Below are positions 11,921-23,157 of a stretch of 64,000 bases of DNA, piece by piece (position 1 is the stretch's first letter; every line of letters starts with the position of its first letter). The notes below the pieces were generated by a model. The model did no database searches, was not told the DNA's origin, and saw only the letters and a program-made list of their open reading frames with translations. Source of the stretch: Cervus elaphus (taxonomy: Eukaryota; Chordata; Mammalia; Artiodactyla; Cervidae); assembly GCF_910594005.1 (NCBI RefSeq), contig NC_057835.1:43238001-43302000 (forward strand). The letters are read 5' to 3'. The translations under genes were made by a program, and so were the position numbers.

Positions 11921-12772
11921 TTTTTAAATTTATAAACATGAGTTAAATATTTATTAATAATATGTACCCAAGTCTTAGTGGATATTTTGTAAAGAATAAA
12001 ATACATTTCTTGTCTTTAAAAAAGGTAAGTTTTAGATATTTTTGGATACTTAAAGTATAATGAAAAAATAACCAAAGGATAATACCAGAATAAAATTACA
12101 TAAAGAAACTAATTATCCTTTTTTTGTTTCTTTTTTGAGGGATGATGACCATTTTTGAGGTAAGTGGTATTTGATCATAGTTTTTGAAAACAAATACTGA
12201 TATAGAGAATTATGTGCAGGAAATTTGTGAGGCAACACTCTTGGGAGCAACACTTATGAAGGAATGAGGAAAGAAAGGCAGGACAGAGTAAGGGGAGAGA
12301 TGAAAGTGAGGTGTATTTGTGCCAGATAACTCATCCCCCTCCACGGGGAACTCTGATATTGGGCCGGCCCTTCAGCCATGTTCCTGATTTAGGTCATGAG
12401 GTTAGTTCTTTGTTCCCTGTATCAGCCAATACTGGATGTGAACCGCCTCCAAGAAGAGGGTGTAGACATGAGTAAAGCAGCTCCCTTTGGTTGAGGACAG
12501 CTCTCAAGGAAGTCCTCAACTTTAAGGCACCAGTAGCTGATGCTCAAGGCAGTTGAGGGAATGAGGTCTTCAATTCTGCAGGGTGGAACAGAGAATCACG
12601 TTTATTGTAAAAGCACTGGTCTGCATAAACATTCTCAGTGGTTCCCTCAACCTAACTTTCAGGCCACCTCTGACATAGACCCATTCTACATCAAGACTCA
12701 TCCCCTGGCACTCTAAAATCTCCTCCCTGAGCTAAATTGGTTTATCCCTTCCCTTTTCAGTAGTTGAAGTTT
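11921..12772. other. unique DNA, possibly with an L2 fragment near its end
   Basis: No gene. The last ~120 bp before the BovB insert may be the upstream part of the L2 that continues on the far side of it, but the match is weak. Confidence 0.35.
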
Positions 12773-13038
12773 TGCTGTTGTTGTTCAGTCACTCAGTTGT
12801 GTCCGACTCTTTGAGCAAACTCTGTTTGCTCAAACTCATGTCCTTTGAGCCCGTGATGATATCCAAACATCTCATTCTCTGTCATCCCCTTCTCCTCCTT
12901 CCCTTAGTCTTTCCCAGCATCAGGGTCTTTTCCAATGAGTCGGCTCTTCCCATTAGGTGGCCAAAGTATTGGAACTTTCGCTTCAACATCAGTTCTTCCA
13001 GAATGAATATTCAGGGTTGATTTCTTTAGGATGGACTA
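12773..13038 (-). mobile_element. BovB 3' end with an internal deletion
   Basis: Reverse complement of the BovB terminus, starting 'tgttgttgttcagtcactca' and reaching upstream to 'ggttgatttctttaggatgg'. About 45 bp after 'cgactctttg' are missing, and at that point sits a perfect 11-bp inverted repeat (12810-12820 and 12824-12834). Confidence 0.9.
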
Positions 13039-13039
13039 C

Positions 13040-13330
13040 TCATCCTTACATTTCAATTTCACACTTCCTTAAAGAATCCTTCCTGACTTCTTTAACTAAC
13101 TAAATCAAATCCTTCTGTTATATGTCTCATATCATTTCCTTTTATTTGTAATTACAGAAGTTGTTATTTTATATGTGTTTGTGTGAATGTTTTATTAATG
13201 GCATTTTTGTCAATCTCTCCAACTATACTGTAGAGGTACTAGAAAGTAAGGACCGTGTCTACATTTTTATATTTCTTATATCACTTAGGACAGTGACTGA
13301 AATATATTTAACAAAGTACTTTAAACAGTG
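13040..13330 (+). mobile_element. L2 LINE 3' end, degraded
   Basis: L2 3'-end features: 'cacttccttaaagaatcctt', then 'ccaactatactgtagaggta' and 'aggaccgtgtctacattttt' near 13220-13270. Cut by a Bov-tA on the right. Confidence 0.5.
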
Positions 13331-13540
13331 GGGCTTCCCAGATGACTCAGTGGTAAGGAAATTTCCTGCTAAAACAGGAGACAAAGGAAACGTGAATTCA
13401 ATGCCTAGGCTGGAAGATCCCCTAGAGGAGGGCATGGCAACCCACTTCAGTATTTTTGCCTGGAAAATCTCATGGACAGAGGAGGCTGGCAGGCTACAAT
13501 TCCTGGGGTCACAAAGAGTCAGACACAACTGAGAGACACA
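13331..13540 (+). mobile_element. Bov-tA SINE
   Basis: Full-length but mutated: head 'gggcttcccagatgactcag', body 'ggaagatcccctagaggagg', tail 'agtcagacacaactgagaga'. The B-box is degraded ('cgtgaattcaatgcct'). Confidence 0.9.
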
Positions 13541-13726
13541 GTAGGCATCAGGCAGGTAGAGCTAACTTGGCTAGGTACAGTCTTCAGGGAACATGCCTCC
13601 AATCTCTCATGCCAAGCTTTTTTCTCCTTTGAACATTTGCCTGAAGTCTCCTTGCCTGTTTTTTCTTCTCGGTGCTTGGTCAACTCACTAGTTTACAACA
13701 AATTGAAGTACTATCATTCTTACAAA

Positions 13727-13815
13727 ATGTCTAAGATGGGCTTCTCAAATTTGAATGTGCATATAAATAACAAGATCTGGGCATCTGCTAAAATGCAGAT
13801 TCTGGCGCAGTAGGT
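13727..13815 (+). mobile_element. MER5/MER20-like hAT fragment
   Basis: 'ctcaaatttgaatgtgcata' and 'taaaatgcagattctggcgc' with 'cagtaggtttgg' are typical of small Charlie-type MITEs. A matching right terminus, 'gagaaccactatt', may lie near 14365, beyond the Bov-tA. Confidence 0.5.
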
Positions 13816-13895
13816 TTGGACAGCTCCATCTTATCTGTGCTTTAGTAACCCTTTTATCTACAGCATGTCTTATTTTTGTATAACTTCTACTTTTA

Positions 13896-14113
13896 TAGTG
13901 CTAAGTCACTTCAGTCATGTCCAACTCTTTGTAACCAATGGACAGTAGCCTGCTAGGCTCCTCTGTCCATAGAATTTTCCAGGCAAGAATACTGGAATGG
14001 GTTGCATTTCCTTCTCCAGGGGACCTTCATGACCCAAAGATTGAACCCGTGTCTCTTATGTCTCTTGCATTGGCAGGCCAGTTTTTTACCAGTAGTGCCA
14101 CGTGGGAAGCCCC
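13896..14113 (-). mobile_element. Bov-tA SINE
   Basis: Antisense full-length copy: 'gtgctaagtcacttcagtca' at its 3' end and 'gtgccacgtgggaagcccc' at its 5' end. About 20% diverged from the common sequence by eye. Followed to ~14250 by DNA faintly resembling an L2/MIR 3' end ('cagtacttaacatagtgctg'). Confidence 0.9.
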
Positions 14114-14494
14114 TCACTTTAGTAGAATGCCATTATTTGGTATTAATAGAAATTAATTCATTAAATCATGTGCTCCTTTACATTATAGTAATTGCACCTG
14201 ACATATTACTATATTTCTCACAGTACTTAACATAGTGCTGGTGTATATTACGAACCCTGTATATATCTGTAGGCTGGTTTTGTAAGATGGCACTAACACA
14301 TAGCTAGTGATTTTTCAAGCTTAGCATCTGGGTTTTCAGAGTTTTGCAGTATCCTGACCCTGAATGAGAACCACTATTGAGAGAGTAAATTGCTAGGCAG
14401 GTTGTTCTCAAGAAGGAGAAAAGGACAAACTTTTTTCCTCTCTATATTCCTTAGTCTTAGTCACATAAAACATTTCTTTTCTTTAAGTCAGGAA

Positions 14495-14887
14495 CTGATG
14501 ATTACACAACAAACAACTCAGCTTAAACTCTATACTAAGGATTATATAACAACAGTGTATCCTGCTTGAGGACAATTTCTCCTTCCTGAAAACCTATTGG
14601 CTAATCCTGTTATCTTAAAATGTAAATTGTGGGAGTGGGTCTAGTAAGATCTTTACAACCTTAGACATTCTTTTGATTTATTGTAATAACTAATTTAAAA
14701 AAGTATATAACTCCCTTGCTTAGACTAGCGAGGGGGCCACTCTTCATCCCCTTCTAATGTCTATGTCAGAAGCGTTCTCTGTCCTTTTTGACTTTAATAA
14801 AACTTTGCTAAACAAAAGCTCTTGAATGATCAAGAGCTTTGGGTCCCTCGTCCCAAAGCTAAATCTTCGGAGATCACGAATCCGACA
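14495..14887 (+). mobile_element. ERV1-type solo LTR
   Basis: A retroviral LTR with readable control elements: TATA-like 'gtatataact' near 14703, polyadenylation signal 'aataaa' near 14796 within 'ttaataaaactttgctaaac', and a U5-like end 'ttcggagatcacgaatccga'. No gag, pol or env sequence lies on either side, so it is a recombination-derived solo LTR. Boundaries are approximate. Confidence 0.65.
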
Positions 14888-17800
14888 CAGTGCTATTTTC
14901 TGAGTGTCAATAATGCTGTCCTGGTTCTGCTCCCTGGCACAAAATAGCAAAAAGTTCTATGTCTCTACTGAGGAATTTTGGAATGCTTCTGTGGATGTCT
15001 TGTCACATTAGGTCAGCGAAAGATGCCATCTCTACTAATGCTCAAGGGCAAAGAAAATTAAAAAAAAAATACTTGTACCTAAAACTCAGATATTCTTAAC
15101 TTCCCCTTTTATAAACCTATCCTCTCCATTTCTTCTAGCTTTTAAAGAACAGTGAGATAATGCATCTGGTGTACCTGTCAGCAGCACTTCTCTGTTCATT
15201 TTGAGACACAAGCACATTATTTCTGAAGAGCATCAGTGGAAGAACAGTTTCAAGTCTATTTCGTGGTAGTGCTTGACACTAACATTTGATTGATAGCTAT
15301 AAGCAAGTGGCTATTCTAATTTTCTTACTCTGATTAATTCCATCTCCCCATTTAAATCCCCATTTACCGTCCATATACTCTTATTATTTCATTGCCTTAC
15401 TCTCGATAAAAATGCAGACTAGGAACTACAGCTCTATCCTTGACTGATTTTAAATAAATTAATGAAAATGGGTAATTGCAAAATCTAGAAATTGTATGTG
15501 CTGGGGATAAGTATGTTGAAACTTCTCATTAGATGATTGCAAGTTGTGAGTTTGTTGCTGAAGCTGTGTTCATTAGTGATGCAGAGCATCATATCTGACT
15601 GGTTGGGACCATTGTCCAAGTGGATGCTTTGCTTTTGTGATCATTATAATTTTGTGTGTATTCGTAAAAAGCTATTGGTATGCAAACTATGAAAGAATTC
15701 TAAAGATATTTTTCAGTGTGCTTCAAGTTCTTTGTGAAGCCAGGAGAGTTAATACTAAATATTTGATGAGGTACAATTATTTGAAAGAACTCTAATAAGC
15801 CCTTTTAGTCAAAGACTACAGAATTGTGATGAGTATTTCTTGTTACTGGTTGACAGCATATGTATACTCATAAATTGGTTATTTTGTTGGAAACTTGAGT
15901 AGCAAGCCTAGCTGTGCATACTGATGTTATTATACAAATCAAATATGTTTAAAGAGACTAGGTTAGCAGAGCCTCAATTTTAAAAGGGCATGGTTGACTT
16001 TTTCTCTTGGTCTTAATTTCTGTATCTCTTTATAATTGATTAATGTTCATTGGTAGAGTAAGTATGAATAATTTATGATTCACATAGCTGCTGGCTTATT
16101 AATTGTTTAATTTCAGGGAAAGTGACTATATATTAAGGAAATTCAAGTTGTCACTCTGAGCAGCCAAATGAATTTATACACTTTGTTACTGCATAATCAA
16201 GAAATAGTGTTTCAGACATACACTCTGTGTTTCCTATGGTGCTTAAAAATAAGAATATTAATGAAATGTTAAAGTGATTCTTAAAAGTAGAACAGAGCAA
16301 ATGACTTGGCATGGCTGAGAACTGTGTGCTCTGGGGTTTCCCCCAAACCCCCTTTAAACATTTCACTCTGCTTCAGTGATTCCATGTAATGTGCCAACCA
16401 TAAAATGAAGTTAATTGATGAATGATGCTTATTCTTTAGAAGAAAACATAATTAAATATAGAAAAGAAAATTGTAATTAACTTTCGATATGTTATAATTT
16501 CTTTGGAATTTGGGCAAATTGATTTTAATCTTTAGAAATTAAGATAAAAGACATATAATATGTGGTAAATTTGCTTCCTTTAGCAGCGTGCCTGGAAAGA
16601 CATTGCTGTCTTGGAAAAATGCATATTATTTGCATCATGACTGTTAATAAGTACATTGGTCTCTACATTTATTGCTGAAAACCAAAGGCTGATCTAAACA
16701 GTATTTAAAATAAATGTTGACCATCTTCGTTTGTTTGGTAGAATATTTTCAAATAAATCTAAAAGGTGAAATCAGCATTAAAATGGCTTTCAATGAAATT
16801 GAAGAATACACACTTGAAACTTTCACCTTCCTAGAACACAGCTTTTAGGATTATATTTGGAAAGACAGGATTTTGAGAACTGGTCCATAGATTAATTTTG
16901 TCCATCTTTAAAATATTTTGGCTGTGTGACAAAAGTCAGTTTTGCATTAGGGACTAGGGGCAATACTTTTGCTGAAGATGAAGTATGTGTGGTATGGGAG
17001 GGGAAGAAATAAAATGCTTTTAATGATTTATCCTTTTCCCAGTCTCTTTCATTCATTTAGGCCAAATTATTTTATAGCATTTGATAAGCTGCTATAGAAA
17101 CCACATTGCTGAGCTGTGGAAGGGAGCCTGAGTTTAATTTTGGTACTTTGGTAAATATCCCTTTTTTTTTTTCTTCAGATTTTTCATGTTGTTTCATGCT
17201 ATTTCTTTAGAGAACTGGGGAGAAAAAGGACCAGGGAATGCTACATAATCTTATAAAATTAAAGGAGAAAGAACAAACTAATATGTATATATTGAGAAAA
17301 GAGGGATGAATAACATATTAGGTATCTTCGTTATGCATAAACAGGTCTCACATTTCCTGGTAGAGGGTGAGCTCCTTAAGGGCATGATGGCCCATGTTTA
17401 ATTTAGCTTTGTATAATATAGTTTTTGCATGAATAAAATATGGTTGTGGGCTGACATTCACTTAGACATCTACAATGTTATATCTAAATAATTTCTTTCA
17501 CCTAATGTTAGAGTCCCCACCTCTTACTTTGCTCTCTCATACTGTGGAATAACTTCAACTTCATGCATGCCAACTGTCCTCCTATACACATTAAGTTAAA
17601 AATTAAGGCATTCCTCTTATTCTTTTGCTCAAGGCTAAACTTTGCATTGGGGCAATTGATTTTTTTCTTTGGAGTATTGCTCTATTGTTTATTTTCTCTC
17701 TCTCTTTAAGGACTTTTATCTCTCATGTGGCTATTTCTCAGCATAATAACAAGCTCACAGTTCAGCTACAATGAAACAATCGAGTGAAGAAATTAATAAA

Positions 17801-18254
17801 GCAACCTACTCTGAAGAGGTATCCAACTTCATCTCTCTTCTTATTGGATCATCTGTGATATTTAAGAAAGTCATTACTCCATCACCAGTCACCATTTCTT
17901 CTCTTCACATTTGCTTCTCCATGGTTTGCAAACTGATTTTACTTTCAGTGATATTCTGACAAAAACCACCCTTGATTTCTAGATTCTCAGATCCAGTTGT
18001 GACTCCTTTAGCCTTGTCTTTCTGTATCCCTGACTGATCTCAGCATTTGAGTCTCTTTTTAAATTATAAAAGAAGCTCAAACAAATTTTCTTTTTCCCCT
18101 TTCTTAAAGTCAAGTATATACTTTATTTGGCTGCTGTAGAACTCTTTTTTTTAATTGTTGATTGTACATTTGCTTTCTTCATTTTCTCATTGATTTGCAG
18201 TATATTTAGATCTATTTCAAATTCTAATTTATTTTTATTGGTGTGGATTGCAAA
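14888..18254. other. 3.4 kb repeat-poor stretch
   Basis: No SINE, BovB or young L1 is present, which is unusual for this window. Only a possible L2 3' end is seen near 17350-17440 ('agggtgagctccttaagggc'). No open frame longer than ~70 codons and no splice-like exon structure could be defended. Confidence 0.45.
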
Positions 18255-18800
18255 TTCCTTGGTCCAGGTAGATACCGTTGACTGAAAACAGATGTACAAC
18301 TTGAGAGTTGTGAGTTAAGTTTTATTTGGGGCAAAATGAGCCCATGAGTACTTATAGCCTAGGAGGCAGCACCTCAGATAGCTCTGAGAGACTGCTGCAA
18401 AGCGGCAGTGGGGGAAAGTCAATATATAAGGTTTTGGTGAAGGTGGAGTTCAATACCATTAAACATTCATTTCACAAAAAGTTTGTTGCTAATCACCAGG
18501 ACCTGCTGTCACCATGAAGGGATTTAGTGCTTTTCTAGATACAAGGAGATGCAAGGATTGGGATCATAAAATCTGTTCCTAAGGCATTTATCTAAAGACC
18601 TGTCCCACCAGATTGCCTGGAGCAGAGTGTCTTACTCCACCCTGAACTCCTTCAGGGGGTGTTGAAAGTCAACAGCTTCCATAGTGCAAGGTTTAGTCTC
18701 CACCGAGGCAGGTGGAGAATGCCCTTGTTGTTCAGTCATTGGCAACCATCTTGGCAAGTGCCAATTTGTAGTTGACAATACGGATTTTTCCTCAGAGAAC
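18255..18800 (-). mobile_element. ERV LTR, antisense
   Basis: Read on the minus strand it has an 'aataaaac' polyadenylation signal (from 'gttttatttggggcaaaatg' near 18320) and R/U5-like flanks; 'gaggcagcacctcagatagc' near 18363 is a block I associate with an artiodactyl LTR. No retroviral coding sequence is attached. Family name and exact ends uncertain. Confidence 0.5.
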
Positions 18801-19928
18801 TGGCCATTAGGTTTGTTTAGTTTCTCTATTTTTTTTTTTAATATTTCTTTAATGTTTGTTTATATTTTATAGTTTTATTTCCTTCATTTTCTTTGATTTA
18901 TCTTTTAAAAAAAGCTTGCAAGCTGTGAACACAAGTCATTAATGTTCAGCCAATTTCCTTTATGTATTTCCTTTCCAATATTATTATTTAAGGCTGTACA
19001 TTTCCATCTAAATAATAATTGAGCTTCCTCTATTCGCTATGATGATGAACTTCATTTTTCTCTTTCTTAAAATTTCTTTTGCTGTCTTTGTTCATTCCAG
19101 GTAATTTTTTCAGATTTATTTTCCAGTTAACTAACTTGTACTTTAGCTCCTTCTAATAAGCTGTCTAATCCATTAACCAAAAATTTTTATTAACATAACC
19201 CCATATTTTAATTTTTGATAAACAGAATAGTTCCTTTCAAATATGTTTGTTATTTTATATATAAGCTTGAGATATTTATGCTTTAACCACTTTAAAGATT
19301 TTTTACTTTATATGATATACATCATACTGTTCTATTTTCTATAATTCCTAGAGTCTAATTCTACTGCCCATTGCATCTGATAACTATTATTCATTGTTGA
19401 GAGTTTCTTATTGCCTTTCTATTTTACCTGCTTATCTTCAGTTGGGTTTTGTGTACGTGTGTGGTCATCCAGAGGACGTATTTCTGGGGTATAAGCTTGT
19501 TTTGTTTTCCTCATATATCCTAGAAGGCTGAGTAACCCGTATGGGAATTCCCATTCTACACCATTTATATAAGTTTAAATCCCAAGATCATTTAAGGTAT
19601 ATGCCTCTAGTTAGAATTATTAAGATCTAGTTTTTTCATTATATTGCTGTGCTATTGTCCAATTCTTTTCTAGATTACTGCTTCACCAAGGATGAGTTAG
19701 AGTCTAAACTTAATATATCCCAATTCCCTATCTGCTAAGATCTTAAGTTTCTTTTTTTCCCCTTTTACCATGTGGCCACTATATTTAAATGCCAACATTA
19801 TTATATTAACAAGGCCACTGCCCCTATAACCTGTGGACATAGTAAGAAGTTATATACTAAATGAGGTTCTAAAAATTTTTTTAGCCAGATGTGTTGATGT
19901 GTTTATTGTTGATCTATTGAATGTCTTT
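18801..19928. other. AT-rich DNA with suspected old L1 remnants
   Basis: Some blocks, such as 'ggctgtacatttccatctaa' near 18993, resemble antisense L1M ORF2, but the order of blocks is not clear enough to call an element. Confidence 0.3.
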
Positions 19929-20575
19929 TTATTATAATTTTAAAAAATTGAAATATAATTGACATACAGGAATATATTAGTTTCAGCACAATGATTCAAT
20001 GTTTGTATATATTGTGAAATTATCACAATAAGTTTAATTAACATCCATTATCATATGTTTAGTTACATAATTATTTTTCTAGTAATGGGAATTTTTAAGA
20101 TTTACTCTCTTAGCAACTTTTAACTATGCAATACAGTATTGTTGACTGTGACCCTCTGGACTGTAGCCTACTGGGCTCCTCTGTCCATGGAATTCTCCAG
20201 CCAAGAATAGGTTGCCATTTCCTCCTCTAGGGGATCTTCCCAACCCATGGATCAAACAGGCATCTCTTGTACCTCCTGTGTTGGCGGGAAGATTCTTCAC
20301 CACTGAACCACCTGGGAAGGCCCAGGACTTATTTATTTTTATAACAGGAGATTTGTACCTTTACCAGTTTAGCTCACCTTCCACCCCCTGCCTCTAGCAA
20401 TCAATCTCTTCTGTTCTGTGTATCTATGAGCTTTTTTCCCTTAGATTTCACATGTAAGTGAAACCATATAGTATTTGTCTTTCTCTGCCTCTCTGCCTGA
20501 CTTATTTCCCTTAGCATAAACCCCTCAAGCTTCATCCATGTTGTCACAAATGGCAGTAAATGACCTGGTTTTTAT
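19929..20575 (-). mobile_element. L1MA-type LINE 3' UTR, interrupted by a SINE
   Basis: Antisense L1 3' region: 'ttgaaatataattgacatac', 'gcaatacagtattgttgact' before the SINE, then 'acttatttatttttataaca', 'tgtgtatctatgagcttttt' and 'tcatccatgttgtcacaaat' after it. About 30 bp of L1 expected at the SINE site are missing. Confidence 0.75.
20146..20322 (-). mobile_element. Bov-tA SINE nested in L1MA
   Basis: Antisense copy missing its extreme 3' end: it begins 'gtgaccctctggactgtagc' and ends 'ccacctgggaaggccc'. No duplication is seen at the ends, consistent with loss of host sequence at the insertion site. Confidence 0.88.
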
Positions 20576-20879
20576 GTCACAATCTTACCTGGAGGTCGAA
20601 CTCTTTACTTACATAGTATTATTTGAAAAACAACTATTGTTAGCTCATCTATCAAGGGTAATCTGGTCGCCCAAATGAGCATCAGGTAGGAGAATTTGCT
20701 GCATGTCTAGTTATAGGAGGTACAAACACAAATTTGAAAGCCACAGGACAATCTGCTGAGGGACATTGACTTTATAAGAGATCCTTAAGCTTTCTTACTT
20801 GACAAAATTCCTTTATACTTTATGTTTCAGCCATGTGTATCTCTCATACAGGTGATACTGCATTTATAATTGGGTAGTG

Positions 20880-21570
20880 TACTAGTCTGATAATTGTCCT
20901 GAGGCAGAAGATGGATGGGCTCCAGGCTGAGAAGCCAGAGTTTGTTCCTGTGGACAGAAACTTGATAATAGCAGAAACTCCATAAACGCAGGGGCTAGGC
21001 CCTGTGCAGATAAAAGACTACATAGTCCTCATTCTTGAAGTCAAGGTGACCTCCCAATGGACTACACAAGCTCAGAAAGGCTGCTTGGAGGTCAAAAAGG
21101 CACAGAGTGTTGCCTCATAGTAAGTGATGTCAACTACCCATAAGCCTCTTCACTAAAATCCATCTTGGCTAAGAGATGAGTATGCACAGATGGGCAATTC
21201 CTGATATACCAAATATGGACTCAGAATCAGGCAAATGAAAATGATTGGCCAAAGGAAACCCAGAAGTAATGCCCCATAAAAGTAATTCAAATTGCCATGA
21301 GGGCTCAATTCAGCAACTCTCTGTGAGTCTGCCCATGTGTCTATCCACATGCACTGGACCCTTTTCCCTCCTAATAAGCACTTTACTTGTTTCACTACTT
21401 TCTAGCTTTGTGCAAATTCTTCTCTGCAAAGCCAAAGAGCCAGGGCCTTGTCACTGACCACTGGTCTAGCTGCTAGAGTTCAGTGCTCTTATCCCTGTGA
21501 CCCGGCCTCCATCTCTGGTCAGAAGCTGGAGCCCTGCTTCAAGCCACTGCAGGCTGAGGCCACCTGAGAT
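20880..21570 (+). mobile_element. probable ERV LTR
   Basis: The right part carries a U5-like block I associate with ruminant ERV LTRs ('tagctgctagagttcagtgc', then 'ctggagccctgcttcaagcc'). A TATA-like 'cccataaaag' lies near 21273. The left edge is uncertain and the family unnamed. Confidence 0.45.
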
Positions 21571-21585
21571 CAGTCCCTGAAACTT

Positions 21586-21993
21586 GTAAGTGTTATCTTA
21601 TTTGGAAGATTTGAGATTGTTCTGGATTACTGACTGGATCCTGAATGCAATCACAAAAGCACTTCTAAGATACAGGCCCAGGGAGCCTTGACACAGACAG
21701 AGGAGAAGGTGATGTGAAGATGGAGCAGAAGGAGATCTGAAGATTTTACCCTGAAGATTGGTATGGTACAGCTATGAGCCAAAAAAATGCTGGAAGCCAC
21801 TAGAAGCCGGAAGAGGCAAGGGGCATACCCTCCTTGAATATGGCCTTGATGTCATCTTGATTTCAGACCAGTGGTAATGATTTTGGATTTCCATCCTCCG
21901 GAACTAGGAGAGAATTTTTTATTTTTTTTCTTCTAAGACACCAACTTTGTGGTAATTTGTTCCAGAGGCCACATGAAACTAATGCAAAGAGTT
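21586..21993 (+). mobile_element. MLT1-like LTR, 3' part
   Basis: 'cctgaatgcaatcacaaaag', 'agaggagaaggtgatgtgaa', 'gccactagaagccggaagag' and the terminal 'caactttgtggtaatttgtt' with 'gaaactaatgcaaag' follow the order of an MLT1 LTR. It abuts the ERV LTR upstream. Confidence 0.65.
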
Positions 21994-22947
21994 AACATGA
22001 CTGCGTTTCTTAAATTCAGATAATGAAGGAGAGATTGAACCCTTATCTGCCTGATGTCTTTGGATGTGGCCATGTAATATAAAGCAAGAGCAGGAAATGG
22101 TAGTCAGTTTAGTGTATTCTCCTCATCCAGGATATTTGAGTTTGAATTTCACCTCTTACTAATTTTGTCACTCCTTTTGTCTAAGTGTCATTTGATACAA
22201 CTGAAGAGATTGTTCCATAAACTCTATTTATTTCCAAAAGTTTTCAATTGTTATTACTATAATCATGGATTTGGTGGGGATACAGAATAAATCTGGTCTT
22301 TCATCCTTCTTTTTTACAGTTTTAGGAGTGAATTAATGACTTGATGACCCAGGCTGGGGGCTCGCTAGAACCCATGTGTTATCTGGAGAGCAGCAATGTC
22401 AACAGTACACAGATTTGTGCTATCAGCTCTGGGAAGTTTGCCACAACATTCTGCATCTCTCTGGCTGTGCTGTACCACCTTCCTATTCCTTTTGGGTCAG
22501 AATTTCTCAGTTACTTTTGCTGCCCATTGCGCATAATATGTGTGGTTCAAGGCCAAGTTGGAATTATGTACTTTTCCCTTCAGCTAAATTTAGAGAAAGA
22601 TATGTAAATTAGTTTGAATAACATTTAAAGACATTTACTTCCACATTTAAGTATTTTTCAAAGGTGATTTCTGCCCTCATATTTTCCCTCCCACAAATAA
22701 TACAAGTTAATTTTATAAGGAGATGGAAAGGTCAATATATTGTTTCTTTTTTGCAAAGGTTTGCTATGTCTTTTGAAGTGTTTCCAAAAGAAAAAATTGC
22801 AGCAATGTTTATTTTACTGTACCACATTATTTATATATTTTGTTTAAGAAAAGATAAGCTAGCAGTGCAAAAACTGTTTTACTGTATCACAGTCTTTTCT
22901 TTTTCTTCTTCTATGTTATGATGTTTATGAGGAAAATGAGTATCTAT
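21994..22947. other. unique DNA
   Basis: No repeat recognised. Short frames only (up to 88 codons), with no family match. Confidence 0.4.
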
Positions 22948-23157
22948 TGAAACCCACATAGCATAGTGGTAAAGAATCCCCTTGCCAATACAGGAGACAT
23001 GAGAGATGTGGGTTCAATCCCTGGGTTGGGAAGATACCCTGGAGTAGGAAATGGCAACCTGCTCCAGTATTCTTGCCTGGAAAATTCCATGGACAGAGGA
23101 GCCTGGTGGGCTATAATCCATGGGAATGCAATGAGTCAAACACAACTGAGCAACCGA
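22948..23157 (+). mobile_element. Bov-tA SINE
   Basis: Head 'acatagcatagtggtaaaga' is followed by a direct 'gagacatgagagatgtgggt' variant, 'gggttgggaagataccctgg', 'ttccatggacagaggagcct' and 'gtcaaacacaactgagcaac'. The long plus-strand frame over it (22966-23298) is SINE sequence, not a gene. Confidence 0.9.

Noticed and set aside
14495..14887. search for an attached provirus around the ERV LTR
   Set aside because: Both flanks are ordinary AT-rich DNA with no gag, pol or env similarity and no second LTR, so it is a solo LTR.
18801..19928. possible single antisense L1 spanning 18.8-20.6 kb
   Set aside because: The order of L1-like blocks does not fit one element with its 3' end at 19929; resemblance in 18.8-19.5 kb is too weak to call.
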